A DNA stretch of 49,556 nucleotides from Actinomycetales bacterium (GCA_012729695.1 JAAYCP010000129.1:1-49556); one strand, 5' to 3'. Positions 32,765 through 41,432 are shown, counted from the stretch's first letter. Numbers and translations: made by a program. Notes: generated from the letters alone by a model not told the origin.

Positions 32765-33724
32765 ATGAACGCACCGGCCAACGACGCGCTAGGTGAGATC
32801 CTCGTCGACGGCGCGTGGTCGCACCGGTTCGTCTCCGCTCACGGATCCCGGTTCCACGTGGCCGAGATGGGCAGCGGTCCGGTGGTGCTCTTCCTGCACG
32901 GATTCCACCAGTTCTGGTGGATGTGGCGGCACCACCTGCCGTCCGTCGCGGAAGCGGGGTACCGCGCGGTCGCCGTCGACCTGCGCGGGTTCGGCGCCTC
33001 GGACAAGCCGCCCCGCGGACACGACACGTGGACCGCCAGCGCCGACATCGCTGCTCTCATCCGGTCGCTCGGCGAAGAGGGCGCAGTCATCGTCGGGCAC
33101 GGCCTCGGCGGCTGGACCGCCTGGGCCACCGCATACCTCCATCCGCAGGTCTGCCGCGCCCTCGTCACCGTCTCGATGCCCCACCCACGCGTGCTCCGTG
33201 CCGTGCTGCGGGACCCCCGTCGCCGCCCTGCGCGCCGCCTGCTCCGCCGCGGTGCCGCGGTGGGCCTGCCCCTGCTGTCGGTGCCGGAGCGCGAGATGGC
33301 CAGGCCGGACTTCATCGCCCGCCACCTGAGGGCCGGCTCGGGCTCGGCGTCGGTCGGCTTCCCCTCGCAGGCCGAGGTGCAGCGGTACACCGCCGCACTC
33401 GCGCTGCCCTTCGTCACCGAGTGCATCGCCGAGCACTACCGGTGGCTGGTCCGCTCCCAGTTCCGGAGCAGCGGGCGGCGACTGGCCGCCGCCATGGGTC
33501 GTCCCCTCCCGCTCGACGTCCTTGCGCTGCACGGTGCCGAGGACCCGTGGGTGGCTGCGCCCCTCATCCAGCGCAGCAGCGACTACGTCTCCGGGATGTT
33601 CTCGGCGCACATCCTTCCCGGGGTCGGGCACTTCGTCGCCGAGGAGGCACCCGAGGTGAGCACCCAGGCGCTCCTCGACTGGCTGGCCTCGTCGCAATCA
33701 CGCTCGGGGCCCGACCAGGCGTGA
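32765..33724 (+). CDS. Alpha/beta-hydrolase (EphE-like) lacking the nucleophile
   Basis: A 319-residue alpha/beta-hydrolase fold protein. The oxyanion loop HGFHQFWW is at 45-52 and DLRGFGASDKP at 72-82. The nucleophile elbow, normally G-x-(Ser/Asp/Cys)-x-G, here reads GHGLGG (111-116), with Gly113 where the nucleophile should be. The acid (HGAEDPWV) and His (GVGHFVAEEAPE) positions are intact. By position it is the counterpart of Rv3670 (EphE, annotated as epoxide hydrolase). Without Ser or Asp, classical hydrolysis is unlikely, so it may be a binding or signalling protein. It converges on the NUDIX gene with a 6-base gap. Confidence 0.9.
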   Translation: MNAPANDALGEILVDGAWSHRFVSAHGSRFHVAEMGSGPVVLFLHGFHQFWWMWRHHLPSVAEAGYRAVAVDLRGFGASDKPPRGHDTWTASADIAALIRSLGEEGAVIVGHGLGGWTAWATAYLHPQVCRALVTVSMPHPRVLRAVLRDPRRRPARRLLRRGAAVGLPLLSVPEREMARPDFIARHLRAGSGSASVGFPSQAEVQRYTAALALPFVTECIAEHYRWLVRSQFRSSGRRLAAAMGRPLPLDVLALHGAEDPWVAAPLIQRSSDYVSGMFSAHILPGVGHFVAEEAPEVSTQALLDWLASSQSRSGPDQA

Positions 33725-33730
33725 CGTCGG

Positions 33731-34414
33731 CTAGGCGCGACCCTGCCGCCAGGCCTCGAGGATGTGCGCCGGCAGGTCCCGCTCGCGTGACTCGTCCCAG
33801 GGCAGGGTGAGGTCGGCGAGGTCGAAGAGCACGGTCAGGAGCATCGCCGTGAATCCCCAGACGAAGAGGCCGCAGGCCTCGAACCCCGGCCCGCGGTAGC
33901 CGCGAGGGCCCACGACGTTGAAGCGGTTGGCCGAGTCCAGAAGGCTCGCCACGGGGACGCGCACGACCCGGGCGACCTCGACCTCGTCGACGACGCCGAT
34001 CTCGCCCGGGTTCGGCCACCACCCCAGGACAGGGGTGACGGCGTGGCCCGATGGGCCGAGGAAGAGCGCCGGGAGTGCGCCGACGATGTCGACCGACGCA
34101 GGATCGACGCCGACCTCTTCCTCCGCCTCGCGCAGCGCCGCGTCGATGGGCCCGCCGTCCCCGTCCTCGAGACCCCCACCGGGGAAGGACACCTGGGCGG
34201 CATGCGACCGGAGCGTATGCGCGCGCTCGGTGAGGACGACATCCTCACCTCCGGCGGGGTCGGGCCCGAAGAGCATGAGGACGGCCGAGCGGCGCGGCGG
34301 GTCCGGCGGTGGGCGGAACGTCGTGAAGTACTCGGGCGGGTCGTCGGCGACCCGCTTGACGACCCGGTCCATCCACTCCGGCCGCTCGGGTCCGGTGTGC
34401 GGCGCCCGACTCAT
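33731..34414 (-). CDS. NUDIX hydrolase, CoA pyrophosphatase type
   Basis: A 227-residue NUDIX protein. The segment [14 protein letters not shown] (68-81) followed by [10 protein letters not shown] (93-102) matches the CoA-diphosphatase subgroup (NUDT7/YeaB type), which splits coenzyme A into 3',5'-ADP and phosphopantetheine. The exact substrate is inferred. ATG 34414 overlaps the nth stop by 4 bases, so the two are one transcript; nth-NUDIX linkage is conserved in actinobacteria (Rv3672c). Confidence 0.92.
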   Translation of the reverse strand: MSRAPHTGPERPEWMDRVVKRVADDPPEYFTTFRPPPDPPRRSAVLMLFGPDPAGGEDVVLTERAHTLRSHAAQVSFPGGGLEDGDGGPIDAALREAEEEVGVDPASVDIVGALPALFLGPSGHAVTPVLGWWPNPGEIGVVDEVEVARVVRVPVASLLDSANRFNVVGPRGYRGPGFEACGLFVWGFTAMLLTVLFDLADLTLPWDESRERDLPAHILEAWRQGRA

Positions 34415-35130
34415 GGAGTGGCCTGCGCCGTCGGCGCCAGCTCGTACTTGAGAAGTCTCTCCGCCTTCTCCGGGTCCGTCTCCCCGATGCCGTATGCAGG
34501 GCAGAGTCTCGCGACCGGGCAGGCGCCGCAGGCAGGGCGTCGGGCGTGGCAGGTGCGCCGCCCGTGGAAGATGACGACGTGCGAGAGCATCGTCCAGTCC
34601 CGCCGCGGGAACAGCGCGCCGACGGCGTGCTCGATCGCCACCGGGTCGGTCTCATCGGTCCACCCGAACCGCTCGACGAGCCTGGCGAAGTGCGTGTCGA
34701 CGGTGATGCCCGGGATGCCGAAGGCGTTGCCCAGCACGACATTCGCGGTCTTGCGCCCCACTCCCGGCAGGGTGACGAGGTCCTTCATCCGCCGGGGCAC
34801 CTCGCCGTTGAAGCGCTCGACGAGGGCGGCGCCGAGGTTGATGAGGGAGTTCGTCTTCGCGCGGTAGAAGCCCGTGGGCTTGATGATGGCTTCCATCTCG
34901 GCCCGGTCCGCCGCCGCGTAGTCCGCCGCGGTCCGATATCGCTCGAACAGGACCGGCGTCACCCGGTTCACCGTGACGTCCGTCGTCTGGGCCGAGAGGA
35001 TCGTTGCGACGAGGAGCTCGAGCGGGGTGCGGAAGTCCAGCTCGCAGTGCGCGTAGGGGTAGCGCTCGTGCAGCAGGCGGTACATCCGGCGTGCGCGCCG
35101 GGTTCGCGCAAGCGGGGTCTCCTCGATCAT
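34411..35130 (-). CDS. nth: Endonuclease III
   Basis: A 239-residue DNA glycosylase/AP lyase that removes oxidised pyrimidines. The HhH-GPD motif [18 protein letters not shown] carries catalytic Lys127, and VDTHFARL carries catalytic Asp145 (numbered from ATG 35130). The C-terminal [4Fe-4S] loop Cys194-x6-Cys201-x2-Cys204-x5-Cys210 is complete. ATG 35130 is preferred to GTG 35145 because the TACTGT -10-like box (35144-35149) overlaps that GTG. It is divergent from crp with a 66-base space between starts. Confidence 0.96.
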   Translation of the reverse strand: MIEETPLARTRRARRMYRLLHERYPYAHCELDFRTPLELLVATILSAQTTDVTVNRVTPVLFERYRTAADYAAADRAEMEAIIKPTGFYRAKTNSLINLGAALVERFNGEVPRRMKDLVTLPGVGRKTANVVLGNAFGIPGITVDTHFARLVERFGWTDETDPVAIEHAVGALFPRRDWTMLSHVVIFHGRRTCHARRPACGACPVARLCPAYGIGETDPEKAERLLKYELAPTAQATP

Positions 35131-35184
35131 CGGCACGTGCCACACAGTAGCCCGCTCGTCCCCCTCACGCCGGGCCCCTCATGG

Positions 35185-35190
35185 CAGACT
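35185..35190 (+). promoter_or_regulatory. Putative -10 box for a leaderless crp transcript
   Basis: CAGACT ends 6 nt before the crp GTG start, and no ribosome site is present. The same AGACT core sits 6-7 nt before the starts at 44438 and 44513. Confidence 0.35.
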
Positions 35191-35196
35191 GTCCGC

Positions 35197-35874
35197 GTGG
35201 ATCTCGATGTTGTGAGGCGCTCGCCGCTGTTCGCCGCCCTGGATGACGAAACCGCCCGGACGCTGCTGGACAACATGGTCAAGACGCGGATGGAACGCGG
35301 CGACGTGCTCTTCCATGAGGGGGATCCGGGCGACAAGCTCTACGTGATCGTCGAGGGCAAGATCAAGCTGGGCCGCACCTCGACGGACGGCCGCGAGAAC
35401 CTGCTCGCCATCCTCGGCCCGGGTGAGATGTTCGGTGAGCTCTCGCTCTTCGACCCGGGTCCGCGCACTGCGACGGCCACGGCGGTCGCGGAGACCCAGA
35501 TCCTCGGTCTGTCCAACGAGCAGCTGCAGCGGTTCATCGCCGGGCGCCCCTACGTCGCCGGCACCCTGCTCGCCGCGCTGGCGCGCCGGCTCCGCCGGAC
35601 CAACGAGAACCTCGCGGACCTCGTCTTCACCGACGTCCCGGGCCGCGTGGCGAAGGCGCTGCTCGACCTCTCCCGGCGGTTCGGCCGCCCGGTCGAGAAC
35701 GGCGTGATGGTCTCGCACGACCTCACCCAGGAGGAGCTGGCCCAGCTGGTCGGGGCCTCCCGCGAGACGGTCAACAAGGCGCTCGCCGACTTCGCGTCGC
35801 GTGGCTGGCTCAAGCTCGAGGCCCGCGCCGTCCTGCTCTACGACCTCGAGAGGTTGCAGCGCCGGGCTCGGTGA
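35197..35874 (+). CDS. crp: CRP/FNR-family transcriptional regulator (cAMP receptor protein)
   Basis: A 225-residue regulator. The N-terminal cyclic-nucleotide domain (about 1-115) includes FHEGDPGDKLYVIVEGKIKL and the phosphate-binding cassette GELSLFDPGPRTA (80-92). Gly80, Glu81, Arg90 and Thr91 match the cAMP contacts of M. tuberculosis CRP. The C-terminal helix-turn-helix is LTQEELAQLVGASRETVNKA. GTG 35197 is chosen because the domain starts there; the much longer open frame upstream covers nth on the other strand. Position beside nth equals Rv3676. Such CRPs bind TGTGA-N6-TCACA-like palindromes; none was found in this window. Confidence 0.96.
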   Translation: MDLDVVRRSPLFAALDDETARTLLDNMVKTRMERGDVLFHEGDPGDKLYVIVEGKIKLGRTSTDGRENLLAILGPGEMFGELSLFDPGPRTATATAVAETQILGLSNEQLQRFIAGRPYVAGTLLAALARRLRRTNENLADLVFTDVPGRVAKALLDLSRRFGRPVENGVMVSHDLTQEELAQLVGASRETVNKALADFASRGWLKLEARAVLLYDLERLQRRAR

Positions 35875-35913
35875 CCTGCTCGGCCCCACGCCTCCGCGAC
35901 GCCTGGCTCCGGC

Positions 35914-36735
35914 TCAGCGCCAGCGCACGCCCAGGTGATCGAGCTGGGCCCGGATCGACAGCCGCGCCGCGGGCCAGACCGCCTCGGGGGCATCGGTGTA
36001 CACCCGCCGCAGCACCGTCTCGACCACCTCGTCCGCGTCAGTCGGCCCTTCTGCGAGCGCGGCCCGCACCTGCTCGAGTCGCTCGTGCCGGTGCACCCGG
36101 TAGAACTCGACCATCGCGGCCGCATCGGGCACGACCGGGCCGTGGCCGGGCAGGATCGTCGTCACGGCACCTGAGCCGGTAAGGGCCCGGATCCGCTCGA
36201 GGGAGTCCAGGTATGCGTCCAGCTCACCATCGGGGTGGGCGACCACCGTGGTCCCGCGGCCGAGGACCGTGTCACCCGTGAGCAGAGCATTATCCGCCTC
36301 GAGGGCGAACGAGATCGAGTCTGCGGTGTGTCCCGGGGTGGCCACCACCTGCAGGTCGACCCCCCTTACCCGCACCACGTCGCCGTCCGCGAGATCGTCG
36401 TGTCCGCGGCCCACCGCGCGCACCCGTGACCCGGTCAGCTCGGCGAAGCGGGGGCCGGCCTCACTGTGGTCGAGATGGTGGTGGGTGAGGATCGTCTCGC
36501 GCACGCGGGCGCCCCGGTCCTCGACCACGTGCACCACCTCGGCCAGGTGTCCCTCGTCCAAGGGGCCGGGGTCGATGACGATGGCCTCCTCCCCGGCCGG
36601 GGCCATGACGATCCACGTGTTGGTCCCGTCGAGGGTCATCGGGCCCGGGTTCGGGGCGAGGACGCAGAAGGCATGATCGGTCACCGGCCCTCCGGCCCAG
36701 GGGGCCAGCACGGAGGGAGGGGGCTGCGCACTCAC
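35914..36735 (-). CDS. Metallo-beta-lactamase-fold hydrolase
   Basis: A 273-residue MBL-fold protein with ILTHHHLDHSEAG (the HxHxDH metal motif), ATPGHTADSISF, LTGDTVLG and the late ILPGHGPVV His. A C-terminal helical region (RLEQVRAALAEG to the end) is like the LACTB2/RNase-related group. Its substrate is unknown. It overlaps the NUDIX gene upstream by 4 bases and corresponds in position to Rv3677c next to crp. Confidence 0.93.
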   Translation of the reverse strand: MSAQPPPSVLAPWAGGPVTDHAFCVLAPNPGPMTLDGTNTWIVMAPAGEEAIVIDPGPLDEGHLAEVVHVVEDRGARVRETILTHHHLDHSEAGPRFAELTGSRVRAVGRGHDDLADGDVVRVRGVDLQVVATPGHTADSISFALEADNALLTGDTVLGRGTTVVAHPDGELDAYLDSLERIRALTGSGAVTTILPGHGPVVPDAAAMVEFYRVHRHERLEQVRAALAEGPTDADEVVETVLRRVYTDAPEAVWPAARLSIRAQLDHLGVRWR

Positions 36736-37634
36736 CGGGAGCCCCCGGTTGCCGGCCGGGGAGGCAGCGGCGTGCGTAGCACGAGCTCGCCGCTGTCGAG
36801 GACGACGGGCTCTGGCATGACGAGTGGGACGTCACGGGCGTCACTGGTCAGGGCCTCGATCGACGGAGCGTCCGCGATGTCCTCGAGGCATGCCTGCGTC
36901 GGTGGCAGCATCATCACCTCGCCACGCTCCAGTGCTGCGAGCGTCTCCGCCGGGTCGGCCCACTGCGCGTGGTCGGCCTCGGAGGTCTGACCATCCGGGA
37001 CCTGCCCCTCAGGAAGGGCCGCGCAGAAGAATCGCGTGTCATAACGGCGCGTCTCGAATCCCGGTGTCACCCAGTGCGCCCGGTAGGAGAGTAGGTCGCT
37101 GCGCAGCACCAGACCCTCGGCGGCCAGCACCTCGGCGAGGGAGATCTCGTGACGGGTCAGGGCCATCCGCCGGTCGTGCCAGGTCGGCGAGCTGACATCG
37201 GCGACAACCGAGTCGGCATCAGGGCCGGCGAGCAGGACGCCGCACTCCTCGAAGAGCTCGCGGATCGCAGCCGTGACGAGCAGGCGCGCAGCCGCCTCGT
37301 CCGTACCGAGAACCTCCGCCCAACCACCGGGACCCCGCCCGGCCCACTCGAGGTCGGCCTGCGCGTCCCGCGGGTCGACGCGACCGCCTGGGAAGACGAG
37401 CACCGAGGGCGCGAACTCCATGGACGCGACCCGCCGCAGGAGGAACACCTCAAGGGCGGACCCGGCAGCGTCTCGAAGACCCTCATCTGCCCGGTCGCGC
37501 ACGAGCATGACCGTCGCGGCGAGCTCGGCCTTGGCCGGCTCGATCTCACCGCGCAACCACCGCTGCGCGGTCTCGGCGAACCGCGTCCGGTGGCCGATCG
37601 GGAAGTCGCGCGTCAATGCCGGCTCAGTGTTCAT
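36732..37634 (-). CDS. NUDIX hydrolase, NUDT19-like with interrupted Nudix box
   Basis: A 300-residue protein. The Nudix elements are separated: VFPGGRVDPRD (about 101-111), then after about 30 residues AAIRELFEECGVLL. This split box is typical of the NUDT19/RP2 group, whose known members act on CoA or acyl-CoA; the substrate here is not proven. The core REL-x-EE-x-G residues are intact. It is the upstream partner of the MBL-fold gene in a short operon and starts 84 nt after the RidA gene. Confidence 0.9.
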   Translation of the reverse strand: MNTEPALTRDFPIGHRTRFAETAQRWLRGEIEPAKAELAATVMLVRDRADEGLRDAAGSALEVFLLRRVASMEFAPSVLVFPGGRVDPRDAQADLEWAGRGPGGWAEVLGTDEAAARLLVTAAIRELFEECGVLLAGPDADSVVADVSSPTWHDRRMALTRHEISLAEVLAAEGLVLRSDLLSYRAHWVTPGFETRRYDTRFFCAALPEGQVPDGQTSEADHAQWADPAETLAALERGEVMMLPPTQACLEDIADAPSIEALTSDARDVPLVMPEPVVLDSGELVLRTPLPPRPATGGSR

Positions 37635-37718
37635 GCTCCGCCTGTCCCACGTGTCCCTCGAGGATCGTTCAGTGGCTGATCCGCGCTTCCCATCCGACTT
37701 CTGCGGTGACGCGCCGCG

Positions 37719-38189
37719 TCAGCGCAGCGAGACCGTGATCTCGACCTCGACCGGAGCATCCAGGGGCAGCGAGGCCACTCCGACCGCGGACCGGGCGTGC
37801 ACGCCGGCGTCGCCGAAGGCTGCGCCGAGCAGCTCGGAGGCGCCGTTGACGACCCCCGGCTGACCCGTGAAGGAGGGATCGCTCGCCACGAAGCCGACGA
37901 CCTTGACGACGCGGGTAACCGAGTCGAGGTCACCGACGACCGACTTCACCGCGGCGATCGCGTTGAGGGCGCAGGTCTGTGCCAGCTCCTTGGCCCGTTC
38001 GGGGGACACCAGTCCGTCCCCCTCGCCGACCTTGCCGGTCGCCACGAGTGATCCGGCGACCATGGGCAGCTGGCCCGACGTGAAGACGAGATCCCCGTCC
38101 CGGGCGGCCGGCACATACGCTGCCACCGGTGCCGCGACCTCGGGGACGCTCAGTCCGAGCTCGGCGAGACGCTCCTCGACCGCGCCCAT
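37719..38189 (-). CDS. RidA family protein
   Basis: A 156-residue YjgF/RidA-type protein. Typical stretches are GDLVFTSGQLPM, CALNAIAAVKSVVGDLDSVT, VVKVVGFVAS and ARSAVGVASLPLDAPVEVE, including the Arg that binds substrate carboxylate in imine deaminases. Members hydrolyse reactive enamine/imine intermediates released by PLP enzymes. ATG 38189 overlaps the DUF4177 stop by one base (TGATG), so the pair is translationally coupled. The longer upstream frame overlaps that gene and is not conserved. Counterpart of Rv3678c. Confidence 0.93.
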   Translation of the reverse strand: MGAVEERLAELGLSVPEVAAPVAAYVPAARDGDLVFTSGQLPMVAGSLVATGKVGEGDGLVSPERAKELAQTCALNAIAAVKSVVGDLDSVTRVVKVVGFVASDPSFTGQPGVVNGASELLGAAFGDAGVHARSAVGVASLPLDAPVEVEITVSLR

Positions 38190-38350
38190 CAGATCGGCCG
38201 CTTCAGGTATGCGACAAGGCCCCCGCTGTCGGGGTTCACCAGCACCTGGACCAGCTCCCAGCCGTCCTCGCCCCACTGGTCGAGGATCTGCTTCGTTGCG
38301 TGGACGATGAGCGGCACCGTCGCGTACTCCCACTTCGCTCTCTCAGCCAT
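38189..38350 (-). CDS. Small DUF4177 protein
   Basis: A 53-residue protein, MAERAKWEYATVPLIVHATK through GEDGWELVQVLVN, matching DUF4177, a small family often encoded before RidA in actinobacteria. Function unknown. The ATG at 38350 follows a TAGGGT -10 box by 7 nt with no ribosome site, suggesting a leaderless message. It is divergent from the ArsA-like pair. Confidence 0.9.
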   Translation of the reverse strand: MAERAKWEYATVPLIVHATKQILDQWGEDGWELVQVLVNPDSGGLVAYLKRPI

Positions 38351-38357
38351 GGGTGTC

Positions 38358-38363
38358 ACCCTA
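38358..38363 (-). promoter_or_regulatory. Putative -10 box of a leaderless DUF4177-ridA transcript
   Basis: On the minus strand TAGGGT is followed by 7 nt and then ATG 38350; no Shine-Dalgarno sequence lies between. Confidence 0.55.
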
Positions 38364-38450
38364 CGACAGTCCTTCGGGTCGCAGAGGCGTCGCACCGTCC
38401 TGCTCGGCCCGCACGCACCGGGGCGTACCAGGAGGAAGGTGCACACCGCA

Positions 38451-38456
38451 TAGATT
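38451..38456 (+). promoter_or_regulatory. Putative -10 box of a leaderless ArsA-like operon transcript
   Basis: TAGATT is followed by 7 nt and then ATG 38464 without a ribosome site. It faces the 38358-38363 box, giving a compact divergent pair of leaderless promoters. Confidence 0.55.
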
Positions 38457-38463
38457 TGTCGAT

Positions 38464-39492
38464 ATGGCCACCAACGGATCAGGGGGCGCCTTCGCGTCGA
38501 CCCGTCTGCACATCGTCACCGGCAAGGGTGGAACCGGCAAGACCACGGTCGCGGCCGCGCTCGCGATCGCACTGGCCCTCCAGGGGAAGCGCGTCCTCAT
38601 CGCCGAGGTCGAGGGCCGCCAGGGCACCAGCCAGACCTTCAACGTGCCACCGCTGTCGGGCCAGGAGGAGCGGATCTACGCCGACCGCAGCGGCGGGGAG
38701 ATCTACGGCATCTCCGTCGATGCCAAGGAGTCCCTCATGGAATACCTTCAGCTGTTCTACAAGCTGGGACGGGCCGGCTCGATCCTGGAGAAGGCGGGTG
38801 CCATCGACTTCGCCACGACGATCGCGCCAGGCGTGCGCGACGTGCTCCTCATCGGCAAGGTCTACGAGGCAGCCGGACGTCGTGAGGGCGGACGGCGTGG
38901 GCGCGGCGAGCTGGTGTACGACGCGGTCGTCCTCGACGCTCCGCCGACCGGCCGGATCGTGCGGTTCCTCAACGTCAACCACGAGGTCGCCGGGGTGGCC
39001 AAGGTCGGACCGATCAAGTCCCAGGCCGAGTCCGTCAACCGGATGGTCCGGCATGACACGACCCGGATCCATCTGGTCACCCTCCTGGAGGAGATGCCGG
39101 TCCAGGAGACCATCGACGCGATCCACGAGCTGCGCGAGGCCGACCTCAACGTCGGCGCCATCATCGTCAACCAGGTCCGGGACCCGCTGCTCACCGAGGA
39201 GGAGCTCGCGGCGATCTCGGCAGGGACGGCGGCCGACCGCGAAGAGGTCATCGAGGCCGTCCAGCAGGACCTGCGCACTGCGGGGGTCAAGGCGACCAAG
39301 GTCATGGTGCGTGGGCTCTTCGCCCAGGCGCACGCCCTGAGCGAGCGGGTCGCGCTCCAGGAGCAGGAGAACGCCGTGCTCGTCGCCCAGGGCCTTCCGC
39401 TCGCCTACCTCCCCGCTCTCCCCGGCGGCGTCGAGGACGGCGGCGGACTCCGGATCCTGGCCGATGCCCTGCTCGAGGAGGGGATCATCTGA
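38464..39492 (+). CDS. ArsA/Get3-like ATPase, first of a pair
   Basis: A 342-residue deviant-Walker P-loop ATPase. GKGGTGKTT is at residues 20-28; DAPPTGR carries the switch region, and DDL-like motifs follow in the C-terminal half. It resembles the Rv3679 member of the mycobacterial Rv3679-Rv3680 pair, which form a complex related to eukaryotic Get3. Despite frequent 'anion-transporting ATPase' labels there is no arsenite cysteine triad or ArsB partner here, so arsenic resistance is not supported. Its stop overlaps the next gene's start (TGATG). Confidence 0.92.
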   Translation: MATNGSGGAFASTRLHIVTGKGGTGKTTVAAALAIALALQGKRVLIAEVEGRQGTSQTFNVPPLSGQEERIYADRSGGEIYGISVDAKESLMEYLQLFYKLGRAGSILEKAGAIDFATTIAPGVRDVLLIGKVYEAAGRREGGRRGRGELVYDAVVLDAPPTGRIVRFLNVNHEVAGVAKVGPIKSQAESVNRMVRHDTTRIHLVTLLEEMPVQETIDAIHELREADLNVGAIIVNQVRDPLLTEEELAAISAGTAADREEVIEAVQQDLRTAGVKATKVMVRGLFAQAHALSERVALQEQENAVLVAQGLPLAYLPALPGGVEDGGGLRILADALLEEGII

Positions 39493-40718
39493 TGACGACG
39501 CACGCGACCCTACCGACGGTGCCACCGATCGACGTGGACTCGGTCGAGCCGAAGCCCATCGACATGGACCGGCTGCTTCAGGATCCGAGCACGCAGATCA
39601 TCGTGTGCTGCGGCTCCGGCGGAGTCGGCAAGACGACGACCGCTGCCGCCCTCGGGCTGCGAGCGGCGGAGATGGGCCGCAAGGTCGTCGTGCTCACCAT
39701 CGACCCGGCGCGTCGGCTCGCCCAGTCCCTCGGCCTGTCGGAGCTCGACAACACCCCGCGCCCCGTCGTCGGCATCGACACCGGCGCCGGCGGCTCTCTC
39801 GACGCGATGATGCTCGACATGAAGCGGACCTTCGACGAGGTCGTGCTCAGTCACGCCACGCCCGAGAAGGCCGAGCAGATCCTCGCCAACCCCTTCTACC
39901 AGGCACTCTCGAGCTCCTTCGCGGGCACGCAGGAGTACATGGCGATGGAGAAGCTCTCCCAGCTCAGCCACGAGGCCGAGGAGAAGGGCACCTGGGACCT
40001 CATCGTCGTCGACACCCCGCCCTCCAGGTCGGCCCTGGACTTCCTCGACGCCCCGAAGCGGCTGAGCTCCTTCCTCGACGGACGGTTCATCCGGATCCTG
40101 ATGGCGCCTGCCAAGGCGGGTGGCCGTGCCTACCTGAAGGTGCTCACCGGCGGCATCACCCTCGCCACGACCGTGATGACCCGCCTCCTCGGCGGCCAGA
40201 TGCTCCAGGACGTCCAGACCTTCGTCGCGGCTCTGGACACGATGTTCGGAGGCTTCCGGCAGCGGGCCGAGAAGACGTATGCGCTGCTCGCCGACGACCG
40301 GACGGCCTTCGTCGTCGTGGCGACCCCCGAGCGGGACGCCCTGCGCGAGGCCTCCTACTTCGTCCAGCGTCTAGACCAGGAGCGGATGCCGCTGGCCGGC
40401 GTCATCGTCAACCGGGTCCAGACCGTCGCCGCCCGAGGCCTCACCTCCGCCCGAGCGGACGCCGCCGCCGAGATCCTCGGCGAGGCCAGCCTGAACGGGA
40501 CCGGCTCCCCCACGGCCGCCCTGACGGAGGGCCTGCTGCGGATCCACGCCGACGTAGCCGAGTCAGCGGAGCGGCACCACGCCCAGACGACGCGGTTCGT
40601 GGCCGGTCACCCCGGCATACCTGTCACCGAGGTCCCGGCGGCGGCCCAGGACATCCACGACCTGGACGGCCTGCGCGAGGTCGGTGCTGCGCTCGGGGAG
40701 CCTCAGCCCACCCGCTGA
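39492..40718 (+). CDS. ArsA/Get3-like ATPase, second of a pair
   Basis: A 408-residue protein with a 35-residue N-terminal extension before the P-loop GSGGVGKTT (41-49). It contains LTIDPARRLAQSLG (switch I-like) and VVDTPPSRSALDFLD (switch II), the canonical ArsA/Get3 motifs. The Rv3680 counterpart works with Rv3679. Overlap with the upstream gene by one base suggests a stoichiometric hetero-complex. Its 3' end overlaps the convergent whiB gene by 16 bases. Confidence 0.92.
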   Translation: MTTHATLPTVPPIDVDSVEPKPIDMDRLLQDPSTQIIVCCGSGGVGKTTTAAALGLRAAEMGRKVVVLTIDPARRLAQSLGLSELDNTPRPVVGIDTGAGGSLDAMMLDMKRTFDEVVLSHATPEKAEQILANPFYQALSSSFAGTQEYMAMEKLSQLSHEAEEKGTWDLIVVDTPPSRSALDFLDAPKRLSSFLDGRFIRILMAPAKAGGRAYLKVLTGGITLATTVMTRLLGGQMLQDVQTFVAALDTMFGGFRQRAEKTYALLADDRTAFVVVATPERDALREASYFVQRLDQERMPLAGVIVNRVQTVAARGLTSARADAAAEILGEASLNGTGSPTAALTEGLLRIHADVAESAERHHAQTTRFVAGHPGIPVTEVPAAAQDIHDLDGLREVGAALGEPQPTR

Positions 40719-41080
40719 GTGATCGTGTCGAGCGAGCCGTCTCCGCCGGCTCGCACCGCCTGGATGAGAGCGGTCCAGTTCGTGACGTCCGGCCGGGTCC
40801 GCAGCAGCGCCCGCCGCTCCCGCTCGGTCATGCCTCCCCAGACTCCGAACGGCGTGCGGTTGTCGAGGGCGTCGGCCAGGCACTCGGCGACCACGGGGCA
40901 GCCCCGGCAGACGACCTTGGCGAGTCGCTGCTCCTTGCCCTGTACGAAGAGGGCGTCCGGATCCGCCTTGGCGCACCGGCCCTTCCCGGCCCAGTCGTGC
41001 GTCCATGCTGGCGCCGCGGCAGCCCGGGATCGAGCAGACTGCTCACCGGCCGGGTCGTCGCGGAGTGGAACCAGCGTCAT
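40703..41080 (-). CDS. WhiB-family iron-sulfur transcriptional regulator (WhiB4-like)
   Basis: A 125-residue protein with the WhiB signature: Cys36, then Cys58-x2-Cys61-x5-Cys67 to bind a [4Fe-4S] cluster, followed by the turn GVWGG (79-83) and a basic stretch TERERRALLR. WhiB proteins respond to oxygen, nitric oxide or redox state and act on sigma-factor region 4 or DNA. Location beside the ArsA-like pair and ponA2 matches whiB4 (Rv3681c). ATG 41080 is preceded by GAAGGGA; a 12-residue longer form starting with GTG is possible. Its stop overlaps the tail of the preceding gene on the opposite strand. Confidence 0.93.
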   Translation of the reverse strand: MTLVPLRDDPAGEQSARSRAAAAPAWTHDWAGKGRCAKADPDALFVQGKEQRLAKVVCRGCPVVAECLADALDNRTPFGVWGGMTERERRALLRTRPDVTNWTALIQAVRAGGDGSLDTITQRVG

Positions 41081-41419
41081 GGCACAGTCCCTTCGTGTCG
41101 GTTCGTCCCTCACCACTGACTGTGTCGTCAGGACCGGTCATCTCGTTCCATCGTCACGTTCGGTCTTCGCTCGGTCGCCGGGCCCGGTCGGCACGGCGGA
41201 TCAACACCGGACCTCAATTCGTGCCAGGTGGCGAGGGCACACCGCACAGAGCGGTGACGGAAGTGAGTGTGCGTCCTGGGGTCGCCGATTGGCAAGAGGC
41301 CCGCCCTCAATCGACCTATCCGGCTGATCCCGTGCTCAGGGGGCCTTGATCGGGCCGGCCGTGGCTGCGGAGGCGGCAGCCGGCCTCTCACGCTGCCCGG
41401 CCCACTCAGGTTGACCCGT
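41081..41419. other. Divergent regulatory region between whiB and ponA2
   Basis: About 340 bases without a supported gene, between the whiB start (minus) and the ponA2 promoter (plus). Apart from the ponA2 -10 box at its right edge I see no clear palindrome, riboswitch or repeat. Short open frames here lack ribosome sites and conserved content. Confidence 0.5.
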
Positions 41420-41425
41420 TACCCT
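41420..41425 (+). promoter_or_regulatory. Putative -10 box of a leaderless ponA2 transcript
   Basis: TACCCT is followed by 7 nt and ATG 41433. There is no Shine-Dalgarno sequence in the interval, and no standard -35 at 17 nt. Confidence 0.5.
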
Positions 41426-41432
41426 TGCCCCC

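Noticed and set aside
32254-33724. Prophage remnant suggested by the holin-family protein
   Set aside because: DUF1469 is a chromosomal actinobacterial family; no integrase, endolysin, structural gene or att repeat is present, and the neighbours are conserved housekeeping genes.
38464-40718. Arsenic resistance from the ArsA-like pair
   Set aside because: No ArsB, ArsR or ArsC gene nearby, no arsenite-binding cysteine set, and synteny with the Rv3679-Rv3680 Get3-like pair.
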